Source of the DNA: Bacteriovoracaceae bacterium
GTDB taxonomy: Bacteria; Bdellovibrionota; Bacteriovoracia; Bacteriovoracales; Bacteriovoracaceae
Length of the DNA stretch: 64,000 bases
Direction: 5' to 3'
Assembly: GCA_947441615.1 (NCBI GenBank)
Contig: CANEUH010000010.1
Location: 49,815-113,814 of the forward strand
Position numbers and translations under genes: made by a program. Below the pieces are notes generated by a model. The model was given only the letters and a program-made list of their open reading frames with translations, had not been told where the DNA came from and searched no databases. Of the stretch, positions 8,546 to 16,615 are shown one piece after another. Each line of letters opens with the position of its first letter. Position 1 is the stretch's first letter.

Positions 8546-9349
8546 ATGATCGTCATGGAAATTCATCAAACTTACTATCTGGTAAAAATGAAAGAAGCAC
8601 TCTCCATGAAGCAGAGGAATAATACCTACTATTCCCTAAGAGCTTTCGCTAGAGACATTGGAATTCATCCAGCAACATTAAGCCAAATCATAAACGGAAA
8701 ACGAAATCTTCCAAAAAGAGATTGTGAAAAAGTGTTATCAAAACTTAACTTAACTCCAAAAGAAAAAAATCTCTTTGTTGAAAGTCTAAGAAAGAAAAAT
8801 AATTTAACCATTCAAAAAGAGGATGATGATAACCGTTTTCTTTTGGACGAGTCCTTCTTTAAAATAATCTCCGAATGGGAGCATTTTGCAGTTCTGGAAC
8901 TTTTCAATATCCCAAGTTTTCAAAAATCTAAAGAAGATATTGCTCAAAGATTAGATTTAAATTTAAATCGGGTTGATGTCGTAATCTCTAATCTTACTTT
9001 GGCCTCATTGATATCGATTGATAAGAGCGGACAGTTTTATAAAATCCATTCTGATGTTAAAACAACAGATAACATCAAAAGCCAGGCCTTAAGAGATTCT
9101 CACAAAGAAACAATGCTTATGGGTATCCAAAAAATTGATGAAATTCAAATGGAGCTAAGAGACTTTTCTTCAGTCACACTTGCCCTTGACCCGCAAAAAC
9201 TAAATGAAGCGAAGCAAATCATTAAAGAATTTAGAAAAAAAATGTCCTCACTTTCAACACAAGATAACCCACAAGAAGTTTACCAACTCGCTATCCAATT
9301 CTTTCCTCTGACAAAAACAGAACTCAAAGAGACGAGGGACCTCCAATGA
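8546..9349 (+). CDS. TIGR02147-family protein with N-terminal XRE-like helix-turn-helix
   Basis: A 267-residue protein. The N-terminal part (about residues 28-70) contains a helix-turn-helix of the Cro/XRE kind (SLRAFARDIGIHPATLSQII, then NGKRNLPK). The rest matches the layout of TIGR02147/DUF4423 proteins, abundant in Bdellovibrio-like and Fibrobacter genomes, where many copies are found and each often precedes a secreted protein. That is the case here: its stop overlaps the start of the next gene by ATGA, so the two are co-translated. The start may be the ATG at 8546 or the in-frame ATG at 8555; neither has a strong ribosome-binding site. It is likely a transcription regulator. Confidence 0.8.
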   Translation: MIVMEIHQTYYLVKMKEALSMKQRNNTYYSLRAFARDIGIHPATLSQIINGKRNLPKRDCEKVLSKLNLTPKEKNLFVESLRKKNNLTIQKEDDDNRFLLDESFFKIISEWEHFAVLELFNIPSFQKSKEDIAQRLDLNLNRVDVVISNLTLASLISIDKSGQFYKIHSDVKTTDNIKSQALRDSHKETMLMGIQKIDEIQMELRDFSSVTLALDPQKLNEAKQIIKEFRKKMSSLSTQDNPQEVYQLAIQFFPLTKTELKETRDLQ

Positions 9350-10413
9350 AATCTTTTTTTTATTTTTGTTTTATTTTTTTTCCACTACTACTTTTTGCCG
9401 GTGAAAAAGGGAACGGAGGTTATGCCGTTGTCTGTAGGGATCAAAATGAATCTATTATATCCGCAGAACTTTTAGATATTTATGAAGGAAGGATTATTTA
9501 TAAAAAAACTTATTCATATGAAGAGCAATCACAAGAAGAGATAATAAAAAACGGTATTTCTAAATTAACGGATCCTCTCTTTATCAATTTTCTAAAAAAA
9601 GAAATAAGTTTGATCGAAAGAAATAGTGTTTTTATCCCTATTGGGAATGAACTTGAAGCAACCGAGGACGCATTCCCCGCGATTAAAAAATCCGGATGCA
9701 GATTTGAGCAATTAGCAAACTACCAACAATCTGGAGAAATTCTAATCTCGGAAGAAATCTATAATCATCTAAATGAATTAAATAAGGCTGCCCTTATACT
9801 CCATGAGGCCATTTATTCTATCAGAAGAAAGTCAGTGGGTGATAAAACTTCAGAATCCGCCAGGAAAATGACTTCCCAATTATTAGCGACAAAATCCGAT
9901 CATGAAATGATAGGAAAGTGGATTTCAGATACATTTTACCGACCAAATAACACAACACCTTGTGGACTTAATGGATACCTTTATGAACGAATAGAAAACT
10001 GCCTCTACACTAAGAAGGATTTTTCAAAAATGTTTCTCGTCACCCGAACTCTAGATGGAAGAGAAGTGTGGTTTGACCAAATAAAGGGACTTCTTTGGAG
10101 TGACCGATTCCAAGATTATGTTAATTTTAATGAAGCGATGACTTCCTGTGCAAGTATTCATAGTGAGATGGGCCACCTTTATGATTATGAGTGGAGATTA
10201 CCTACAATAGTTGAATTCTCCGCTAGGGCAAGTGACTATATCACGACACTTCCGAACATGAATCGCTTCGGAGACCCTTATTGGTTTTGGACTTCGAGCT
10301 CAAAAGGAAAGTCGGTTATCATCTTTAATGGTGCAGACGGTCAAAAAAGTTCTAACCCATTTAAAGCTTTAAGAAATGGATCGGTTCGGTGTGTGGCAAA
10401 AGTTAATCCATAA
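9346..10413 (+). CDS. Secreted protein with C-terminal DUF1566/Lcl-like domain
   Basis: A 355-residue protein with a very hydrophobic signal peptide (MKSFFYFCFIFFPLLLFAG). The middle part has an EKGNGG segment and conserved ILHEAIYS and MTSQLLA stretches seen in secreted proteins of predatory bacteria. The C-terminal 120 residues have the features of DUF1566: W-x-D-x-x-x-G-L-L-W, a cysteine in FNEAMTSCAS, the hallmark WRLPT, a FWTSS motif and a final V-R-C-V. Such domains occur in surface or fimbrial proteins. Translationally coupled to the regulator. Function unknown. Confidence 0.7.
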   Translation: MKSFFYFCFIFFPLLLFAGEKGNGGYAVVCRDQNESIISAELLDIYEGRIIYKKTYSYEEQSQEEIIKNGISKLTDPLFINFLKKEISLIERNSVFIPIGNELEATEDAFPAIKKSGCRFEQLANYQQSGEILISEEIYNHLNELNKAALILHEAIYSIRRKSVGDKTSESARKMTSQLLATKSDHEMIGKWISDTFYRPNNTTPCGLNGYLYERIENCLYTKKDFSKMFLVTRTLDGREVWFDQIKGLLWSDRFQDYVNFNEAMTSCASIHSEMGHLYDYEWRLPTIVEFSARASDYITTLPNMNRFGDPYWFWTSSSKGKSVIIFNGADGQKSSNPFKALRNGSVRCVAKVNP

Positions 10414-10414
10414 G

Positions 10415-10566
10415 TTTTGCTACATTTTGTAGCAGGGCCTACAAGATAGACATTTTCAAGGCCGCTACAGAATGTTACAAATACCTCCAGAAGACGGAGT
10501 CAGCGAAAACTCCACTTCTGTTGGTTTATAAAAAGCTCCGAATGCGAAACGGAGCTTTTTTTTTGT
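10415..10566 (+). ncRNA. Structured RNA region ending in an intrinsic terminator (3' UTR or sRNA)
   Basis: Four inverted repeats lie between the end of the DUF1566 gene and the OPT gene. GCTAC (10419-10423) can pair with GTAGC (10429-10433), but the same GTAGC plus GGCCT (10436-10440) can instead pair with AGGCCGCTAC (10459-10468). The two folds exclude each other. A separate hairpin joins CAGAAG (10488-10493) and GGAGT (10496-10500) with ACTCC (10509-10513) and CTTCTG (10515-10520). A terminator follows. It may be a long 3' UTR, a processed small RNA or a switch-like element. No known family recognised. Confidence 0.4.
10531..10564 (+). terminator. Intrinsic terminator
   Basis: AAAAGCTCCG and CGGAGCTTTT form a perfect 10-bp stem with a 10-nt loop, followed by a further T run, on the plus strand. 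Confidence 0.85.
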
Positions 10567-10629
10567 CCTTCAGCATGGCCTCTTAATTAGCGTTGATATA
10601 GCTTATTCAAAAACCAATCTAGGATATTC

Positions 10630-12777
10630 ATGTCATCTAAATTTCGCCCCTTTATCGATTCTGCGACAAATCTTAAAGAACTAACTTTTGGACCCATTTT
10701 AATGGGAGTCCTGTTAGGAATTCTCTTTGGTGCTTCCTCCCTCTATCTCGCACTTAAAGTTGGTATGACGGTTTCCGCTTCGATTCCTGTGGCGGTGTTA
10801 TCCATCACACTATTTAAAGGTCTCTCTAAGATGTTTGGGATGAGACGGGCCACAATTCTTGAAAATAACATGGTTCAAACAACTGGATCAGCTGGAGAAT
10901 CGATTGCATTTGGAGTCGCTGTCACCATGCCAGCTCTTCTTATCTTGGGATATGATTTGGATTTACCTAGAATCATGACTGTCTCTATCCTTGGTGGTCT
11001 CTTAGGTGTCCTCATGATGATTCCACTTAGAAGGGCCCTCATTGTAAAAGAGCACGGGAAACTCATTTACCCAGAGGGAACTGCGTGTGCTGAAGTTTTA
11101 ATTGTTGGGGAAAAAGGTGGCTCTTCTGGGAAAATCGTCTTTGCTGGTTTTTTTCTTGGTTTGTTTTATAAATTTTTTAACGTCGGTATGCGTTTATGGA
11201 AAGATGTTCCTGAGAAAGTTTTTAGCTTTTTTAAAGGCTCCGCTATTTCGGCCGAAGTCTCTCCGGAGCTCTTGGGAGTTGGGTATATCATAGGATTAAG
11301 AACAGCTGCCATCATGATGGCCGGTGGAGTTTTATCAAGCTTTGTCCTTATCCCCATGATTTCACTTTTTGGTGGAAATCTAACTGAGCCACTTTTCCCT
11401 GCAAAAATTCTAATTAAAGACATGGAGATACACGATATTTGGAGAAACTACGTCCTCTATATCGGCGCAGGTGCTGTTGCGGCCGGAGGGATTATCTCAC
11501 TTTTTCAAAGCTTACCCACAATCATTCACGGTGCGAAATCCGGATTAAAGTCTCTTCTTGGTAAAAATGAAAATGATGCCGAATCAAATGAGAGAACTGA
11601 ACAAGACCTCCCCTTTTCATTTGTTATTATTGGAACTTTACTCATGGTTCTTGGGCTATGGTTTGCTCCTGCTCTTCATATCAATCTTCTTTCGGCGATT
11701 ATGATTGTGTTATTTGGCTTCCTCTTTGTCACAGTAAGCTCAAGACTTACTGGTGAGATTGGCTCATCTTCAAACCCCATTTCAGGGATGACAGTGGCAA
11801 CTCTTTTACTAACTTGCTTAGTATTCCTTGCTGTTGGATGGATTGGCCCTGAGCACAGAGTGGGTGCCTTAAGTATTGCAGCTGTTGTTTGTATCGCTGC
11901 TTCAAACGGAGGAACGACCTCACAGGATTTAAAAACGGGATATCTTGTTGGTGCAACCCCTAAGTATCAACAGATCGGACTTCTTATTGGCGCCCTTACA
12001 AGTTCAATTGTAATTGGCTACTCACTTATTCTCCTAAATGATGCTTCTACTGTTTATACAAAAAATGTTCCAGACTATGTGGTTCAAGACTTAAGCCAGT
12101 TAAAAGAGAAACAAAAAATTAAAGGGCCTGAGAGTACTCTTGATCGAAATGAGTATTCAGTACTTCAAGTTACTGAGCAGTCAGAACCAGAGATGCTGAA
12201 AGTTTTAGGCCCTGGAAAATATCTCGTCAACAATGAAGGTAAAGTTATTTACCTCGTGGATCCAGGAATCAATGGCAGTATTAATAAACGTGATGATGGA
12301 TCAAGTGTCACTAAATACGAGGCCCCTAAGGCAAGACTCATGTCCCTCATTATTGATGGGATACTCACTCAAAAACTTCCTTGGGGACTAGTTCTTCTTG
12401 GTGTTGCTCTGGCACTTGTTCTTGAGCTTTGTGGAATCTCTGCGCTTCCCTTCGCTGTTGGGGTCTATCTTCCAATTTCAGCATCAACACCCATCTTTAT
12501 CGGTGGTGTCGTGAGATGGCTTGTTGATAGAAAAAAAGATCATCAGTCAGAAGTAGAGTCTGAAACTGGGACGGGAGTTCTTTTTTCATCAGGACTTATT
12601 GCCGGAGGGGCCATTGCGGGAATTTTACTCGCACTCACTCAAATCATGCCAGGCCTATCTGAAAAGCTTGATTTTTCTTCATCGATTGGAGGACTCTCTT
12701 CATCAGATGTATTTGCGACATTCGTGTTTCTAACAATCGCTACTGTCCTCTTTGTCATTGGGAAAAAGAAAGCTTAA
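10630..12777 (+). CDS. OPT-family oligopeptide transporter
   Basis: A 715-residue integral membrane protein with about 14-16 hydrophobic segments. The N-terminus (LTFGPILMGVLLGILFGASS, then LYLALKVGMTVSASIP) is characteristic of bacterial OPT-family (TIGR00733-like) transporters, which import small peptides or metal complexes using the proton gradient. The SSNPISGMT motif (about residue 380), N-G-G-T-T-S-Q-D-L-K-T-G-Y-L-V-G-A-T-P and a large polar loop after segment 11 (about residues 480-570) also fit. AGGAT precedes the ATG. It is a single gene, convergent with the BON-CBS gene. Confidence 0.9.
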   Translation: MSSKFRPFIDSATNLKELTFGPILMGVLLGILFGASSLYLALKVGMTVSASIPVAVLSITLFKGLSKMFGMRRATILENNMVQTTGSAGESIAFGVAVTMPALLILGYDLDLPRIMTVSILGGLLGVLMMIPLRRALIVKEHGKLIYPEGTACAEVLIVGEKGGSSGKIVFAGFFLGLFYKFFNVGMRLWKDVPEKVFSFFKGSAISAEVSPELLGVGYIIGLRTAAIMMAGGVLSSFVLIPMISLFGGNLTEPLFPAKILIKDMEIHDIWRNYVLYIGAGAVAAGGIISLFQSLPTIIHGAKSGLKSLLGKNENDAESNERTEQDLPFSFVIIGTLLMVLGLWFAPALHINLLSAIMIVLFGFLFVTVSSRLTGEIGSSSNPISGMTVATLLLTCLVFLAVGWIGPEHRVGALSIAAVVCIAASNGGTTSQDLKTGYLVGATPKYQQIGLLIGALTSSIVIGYSLILLNDASTVYTKNVPDYVVQDLSQLKEKQKIKGPESTLDRNEYSVLQVTEQSEPEMLKVLGPGKYLVNNEGKVIYLVDPGINGSINKRDDGSSVTKYEAPKARLMSLIIDGILTQKLPWGLVLLGVALALVLELCGISALPFAVGVYLPISASTPIFIGGVVRWLVDRKKDHQSEVESETGTGVLFSSGLIAGGAIAGILLALTQIMPGLSEKLDFSSSIGGLSSSDVFATFVFLTIATVLFVIGKKKA

Positions 12778-12784
12778 ATAAATA

Positions 12785-12806
12785 TGGGGGATGAAATTAT
12801 CCCCCA
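12785..12806. terminator. Bidirectional hairpin between convergent genes
   Basis: TGGGGGAT and ATCCCCCA form an 8-bp stem with a 6-nt loop between the OPT and BON-CBS stops; the minus-strand side is followed by a T-rich tract. Confidence 0.6.
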
Positions 12807-12811
12807 CTTCA

Positions 12812-13717
12812 CTATTGTAGTGCCGATGGAGAATGTCCCGGTGTCGAGATATCATGAAAGAGCTTCGTTGTTTCTTCACTTTCGGCCTCAACCACAAGAT
12901 CACTTAAAGTGACTATCCCGCAAAGATTTTTATTTTTATCAATCACGGGTATTCTTCTAATCTTATTATCTCGCATGAGTTTTATACATTGAGGGACTGA
13001 AGCATTGACATCAATTGTAACGACTTCTTTAGTCATGCAATCTTTAGCAAAGAGATTCATCGGATTTTTACCTTGACCCAAAGTGCGACAGACAATATCT
13101 CTATCTGTAACAACTCCAACAACTTTTTTGTATTTTTCACTCATAACGATTGGTACTTCTCCACAATCAAATGAAATCATATTTTTTGCAATAAGAACGA
13201 GCGGCGTCTCAGGTGTTGCAAAGGCAACTTTTTTTGCCATAATGTCTTGAAGCGTTTTCATAATCTCTCCTTTTTTATCTGTGACTATTCTATTTCTCAA
13301 ATGGATTAAGTTCAGAATATCTTTAATCCCTGAAATCAATTCTATACATCTTTCTGCCTCTTTTTTATCCTCTCTGGTATCGACCCAGCCGTTTAGGATT
13401 AAAACGCCACCTTGAACTTCAAGATGAAGATCCGAAGCATCTAAAAATTTATTTTTAAATAGCATTTCTGATGCTTCTTCAAATATTTCTCGGTCTGATT
13501 TTTCATGACTTGTCATTACTTGATTGTATGTCTCACCTCTTTTCGTCCCCATTAGGCCCCGGATTCGGTCGTATTTATTACCCTCGCCTTCAAACCCATG
13601 TTGAAAATCACGCCTCACCATGGTCACTCCTCCATCGAGGGAGTAGTCTTTGTCGAGAATGCGACTATCTTCTTCCCCTTCCCAATCAACATTTCTTATA
13701 TTTCTGTTTTTGCTCAT
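12812..13717 (-). CDS. BON domain + CBS-pair protein
   Basis: A 301-residue protein starting at 13717, where GGAGG and AGGGG lie just upstream; a longer frame from 13777 lacks a site. Residues 1-70 are charged and low-complexity. Residues about 72-143 fit a BON domain (DASDLHLEVQGGVLILNGWV, then the GIKDILNL segment). Residues 153-295 form two CBS motifs (GVVTDRDI and GIVTLSDLV end the repeats), which usually bind adenine nucleotides. BON-CBS fusions are thought to act as envelope or stress sensors; no transmembrane segment is evident. An internal start with a strong ribosome-binding site precedes the CBS half (see separate entry). Confidence 0.8.
   Translation of the reverse strand: MSKNRNIRNVDWEGEEDSRILDKDYSLDGGVTMVRRDFQHGFEGEGNKYDRIRGLMGTKRGETYNQVMTSHEKSDREIFEEASEMLFKNKFLDASDLHLEVQGGVLILNGWVDTREDKKEAERCIELISGIKDILNLIHLRNRIVTDKKGEIMKTLQDIMAKKVAFATPETPLVLIAKNMISFDCGEVPIVMSEKYKKVVGVVTDRDIVCRTLGQGKNPMNLFAKDCMTKEVVTIDVNASVPQCIKLMRDNKIRRIPVIDKNKNLCGIVTLSDLVVEAESEETTKLFHDISTPGHSPSALQ
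13259..13272 (-). promoter_or_regulatory. Internal ribosome-binding site and ATG before the CBS pair
   Basis: On the minus strand AAGGAG (13267-13272) lies 5 nt before an in-frame ATG (13261-13259) that begins M153-KTLQDIM, a typical start for stand-alone CBS-pair proteins. It would yield a CBS-only product of about 149 residues from the same gene. Confidence 0.45.
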
Positions 13718-13935
13718 AGACGCCCCTTTCCTCCAACCATTTTCGAAGAAAGACAGGCAAAGGACAATTAAAGCCAAGCAAAAGATGGTCTAGTGGAACA
13801 ACTAAAATTGTCATAAAAATAGACACTGACGTAAATTTTTACATTCCATTCCACTTAAAATTAACTAAATAGGATTGATTCAATCTGGCACCTAACTTGC
13901 TTAGTTATTTTGTATCAATGACCAGGGAGTTTTTT

Positions 13936-14538
13936 ATGAAAAAGTCAGCAGCCTTCTTTTTTACTGCATTATTAAGCACAACCACTTTTGCGGAAGATTA
14001 TATAAAATGTGATTTTAAAATTTTAGATAATAAAGTTCCATGTTCACTCTTTAGTAAATGCCCGGAAAAGGAACTGAGAGAATCAAAAACCAGTGTCAAT
14101 ATCGTTGTTAACGATGGGATTGTAGACACAGGAAAAATTAAAATGAAAAAAGTTCTTCTCTACCCAGGAACAAGAAAACAAGACAAGTATGATATCACTC
14201 TCTTTAAAGATGATTCAAGAGAAGAGAAGCTTCTTAAAAAGGGGCTCGAAGATCTCACTGTCTATGATATAAATGCCGGAATAAACTACACTGCAGAGAA
14301 AGAAGGCAAAAAGGCAAAAATTAAATTCATCACACCCAATTACACCTTCGACTTAAATCTTCAGGGTGATAATGCTGCTTACTCAAGTTATCTAGTATTC
14401 AATGAATCTGCGATTTCTTTTAGCTGCCTTAAATTAAATAAAGAAGCTTTTGAAGATATGCAACGTCAAAAAGAAGCCGTTGAAAAATTCAAAGAAAAAG
14501 AGAAAGAAGAAAAGAAATCAAAAGTATCTGCACAATAA
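13936..14538 (+). CDS. Secreted protein of unknown function
   Basis: A 200-residue protein with a signal peptide (MKKSAAFFFTALLSTTTFA, cleavage after FA). The start at 13936 has AGGGAG 6 nt upstream; the in-frame ATGs further upstream lack this. The mature protein has four cysteines in the first 35 residues (IKCDFKI, VPCSLFSKCP) and an acidic/basic coiled C-terminus (QRQKEAVEKFKEKEKEEKK). It is probably periplasmic. No family recognised. Confidence 0.65.
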   Translation: MKKSAAFFFTALLSTTTFAEDYIKCDFKILDNKVPCSLFSKCPEKELRESKTSVNIVVNDGIVDTGKIKMKKVLLYPGTRKQDKYDITLFKDDSREEKLLKKGLEDLTVYDINAGINYTAEKEGKKAKIKFITPNYTFDLNLQGDNAAYSSYLVFNESAISFSCLKLNKEAFEDMQRQKEAVEKFKEKEKEEKKSKVSAQ

Positions 14539-14550
14539 CCAACTCAAAAC

Positions 14551-14577
14551 GGTAGACCTCTCCTCATGAGGTCTACC
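14551..14577 (+). terminator. Hairpin after the secreted protein gene
   Basis: GGTAGACCTC and GAGGTCTACC form a perfect 10-bp stem with a 7-nt loop 13 nt after the stop. There is no T tail, so it may act as an RNA-stability element rather than a terminator. Confidence 0.45.
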
Positions 14578-14645
14578 AACCTGACACTCGTCATAGTCTT
14601 CCATCCCGACTCCCCTTAGAATTAAAAAACAGTAAGGGGGAAAAA

Positions 14646-14936
14646 ATGAAACTAATCAAAAATATGAAGACAACTTTTTCAGCTTTCCTAGGCCGGATTG
14701 GACAATTCCTTAATCAAACACCGACAGAAGAGGAATTAAAGAAAGTACAAAAGCCTAACTTGGCAGACAATCCGCTTGAGAAAAAAGAGCGCTTTCCAAA
14801 GAGAGAAAAATTTAAAAGGCATAAAGAAGTCTACGAACATACAGGTTCATCATATAAGGGTAAAGGTAAGGTAAATACCGATTCAGCAACCTATAATCGA
14901 GCGAGAAAAGACATTCCAGTAGGTAGAGAGCACTAG
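14646..14936 (+). CDS. Small basic protein of unknown function
   Basis: A 96-residue protein preceded by AAGGGGG at good spacing. It is rich in Lys, Glu and Arg and mostly polar, with an amphipathic N-terminus (MKLIKNMKTTFSAFLGRIGQ) and no clear transmembrane segment. A TAGGCC/GGCCTA hairpin overlaps its stop. Codon use is like its neighbours. Family unknown. Confidence 0.55.
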   Translation: MKLIKNMKTTFSAFLGRIGQFLNQTPTEEELKKVQKPNLADNPLEKKERFPKREKFKRHKEVYEHTGSSYKGKGKVNTDSATYNRARKDIPVGREH

Positions 14937-15011
14937 GCCTTCATGGCCTACCCAGAAATTTGAGTATGGAGGATGAGGGTTTCTTGGAAGTTATTCAATA
15001 GGTAAGTGACT

Positions 15012-15245
15012 CTAATTTGCCATAACCCACGCATAACAAAATGAACATTCGTTTTGGGCCTCATGAGTATACCTAGAACCTCGGCACCTTTCACCATTGA
15101 TTTCAAAGAAGGCCAGTATAATACCCATTCTATTATTCAGGAAAGGCTCCTTGATTGAAGGAACCCAATCCTCAGCGATAAAACCAAAAGATCCATATTG
15201 AGAAGGACTTTGTAGAATGTTGCGATCTCTTTTACGTTTTTGCAT
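15012..15245 (-). CDS. Doubtful short ORF
   Basis: A 77-residue reading frame in an otherwise empty 600-bp gap. It has four cysteines (one in ERCRGSRY, two in ECSFCYAW) but no signal peptide and no visible ribosome-binding site. It may be a gene remnant. The gap also contains clustered palindromes upstream of it (15254-15308). I cannot name a function. Confidence 0.2.
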   Translation of the reverse strand: MQKRKRDRNILQSPSQYGSFGFIAEDWVPSIKEPFLNNRMGIILAFFEINGERCRGSRYTHEAQNECSFCYAWVMAN

Positions 15246-15253
15246 CGGTGGGC

Positions 15254-15308
15254 CACATGATGAAATCTCTGATGTGAGATCATGTGAGTACTCAATAAGG
15301 GAGTACTC
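15254..15308. repeat. Cluster of palindromes
   Basis: CACATGAT (15254-15261) faces ATCATGTG (15279-15286), with ATCTC/GAGAT nested inside. The self-complementary octamer GAGTACTC occurs at 15286-15293 and again at 15301-15308, exactly 15 bp apart. The remainder of the gap to 15534 is A/T-rich, with nothing I can identify. Confidence 0.4.
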
Positions 15309-15534
15309 TGGTCGGAATTAGCCTAGAATAAAATGATCTTCATCAGAGTTTTCAACCAATTCAGACAAGTCAAGATATTGAAATTAAGTTATTTCCATAA
15401 AATCCACAGGAAAAGAAAAACTCGAAATAATATAAAAATTAGAAAAAAACAAACGTAAGAAATCTATAAGCTTCCCTTAATGCAGATTACAAACTTTCCG
15501 AGAAGTAAACTGGGGAAATTACTCCAGAGGCAAC

Positions 15535-16614
15535 ATGAAAATAGGCATAAAAAAAATAATCCTACTATCTGCTTATTTGGTAGTTATAGATGCTGTAAAT
15601 GCATCTACGATAGATAACTGCAATGAAGTACATCCTTTAGAAGATTTAAAAAAAATATTTGATCGAGTTTCTGGGAAGCATAAAATTGACTGTGAGAAAA
15701 ATGCTAGTGGTGCCTGGTTTTATAAAATGAGCACCATTAGACCCAATGAAAATGATCTTGGAATTGAAACAAAAATAAAACTTCCAGAAATCATAAAAGA
15801 TAATGATAGAATTTATCATAATCAAAGCGATAATTCGGATTATAAAAATGGGCCTCTTGATCGTCCAAGTATCTATCTTGGAGGGAAAATTGGTGGTGCG
15901 GAATTAGACGCAGGTTTAACATGGGACAAAATCCATGACGAAAACCCTAAAGAAGGGGAAGAATTTGCATTTAGGCCTTTCTGGAGAAACACAGAAAATG
16001 GAATAGATGAGCCAACTGAATGGCATAACCCTCCAGTTAAATCGAAAAACAAAACAACGAATTCATGCCCTGAAAAAAAGATAGAACCAAATTGTAGCGA
16101 GAAAAATACTTATTTTTATCCAAAAGATAACATCGTTATGAAGATTGAAGAATTACCAATCAAGGGAAATCAATCCAAATCTATGATGAAAATGGTGATC
16201 AAGTCACAAAATGGTAACAAATGTTTTTCCGTTTGTTTCCCACAGAAAAAAAATCCCAAAGTAAGAGGCAATACCTGGAAAAGAGTTAACTCCATAGACC
16301 AATTTACCCTAGGTCCTTGCTATCAAAACATAGATAGAAAAGGATTTAATAAAAATTGCAGAGTAGGAAATGAAAATAAAACAGTTTTGAGAACAAAAGC
16401 ATTATCTCTAGAAACACACTGGCAAGAAGTAAATATTTTAAACTCCAAAGGGAACTACCCTTTAGTTCCAGACAAAGATGCCAAGATAACGGTTGGGAAA
16501 GAGTTTTGCGATAAGTTTACCGGACTAAAGAAGAGAGACCACTTTCGCGATTCAACTATTGACACTAAAGGGGGCCAGGTCATAAGTATTTTCCCCATTA
16601 CGCCAAGGAAGTAA
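15535..16614 (+). CDS. Secreted protein of unknown function
   Basis: A 359-residue protein with a signal peptide (MKIGIKKIILLSAYLVVIDAVNA). The mature part is polar, with many Asn/Lys and at least ten cysteines, suggesting a disulfide-bonded exported protein. It has repeated charged segments and a C-terminal GGQVISIFPITPR. AGAGG lies upstream of the start. The next gene begins 2 nt after its stop with a TTG codon, so the two form a unit. No family recognised. Confidence 0.65.
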   Translation: MKIGIKKIILLSAYLVVIDAVNASTIDNCNEVHPLEDLKKIFDRVSGKHKIDCEKNASGAWFYKMSTIRPNENDLGIETKIKLPEIIKDNDRIYHNQSDNSDYKNGPLDRPSIYLGGKIGGAELDAGLTWDKIHDENPKEGEEFAFRPFWRNTENGIDEPTEWHNPPVKSKNKTTNSCPEKKIEPNCSEKNTYFYPKDNIVMKIEELPIKGNQSKSMMKMVIKSQNGNKCFSVCFPQKKNPKVRGNTWKRVNSIDQFTLGPCYQNIDRKGFNKNCRVGNENKTVLRTKALSLETHWQEVNILNSKGNYPLVPDKDAKITVGKEFCDKFTGLKKRDHFRDSTIDTKGGQVISIFPITPRK

Positions 16615-16615
16615 T

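Noticed and set aside
10415..10566. A known riboswitch or the SRP/6S RNA
   Set aside because: I could not find the conserved core of any RNA family I know; only pairing is evident, so it is kept as an unclassified structured region.
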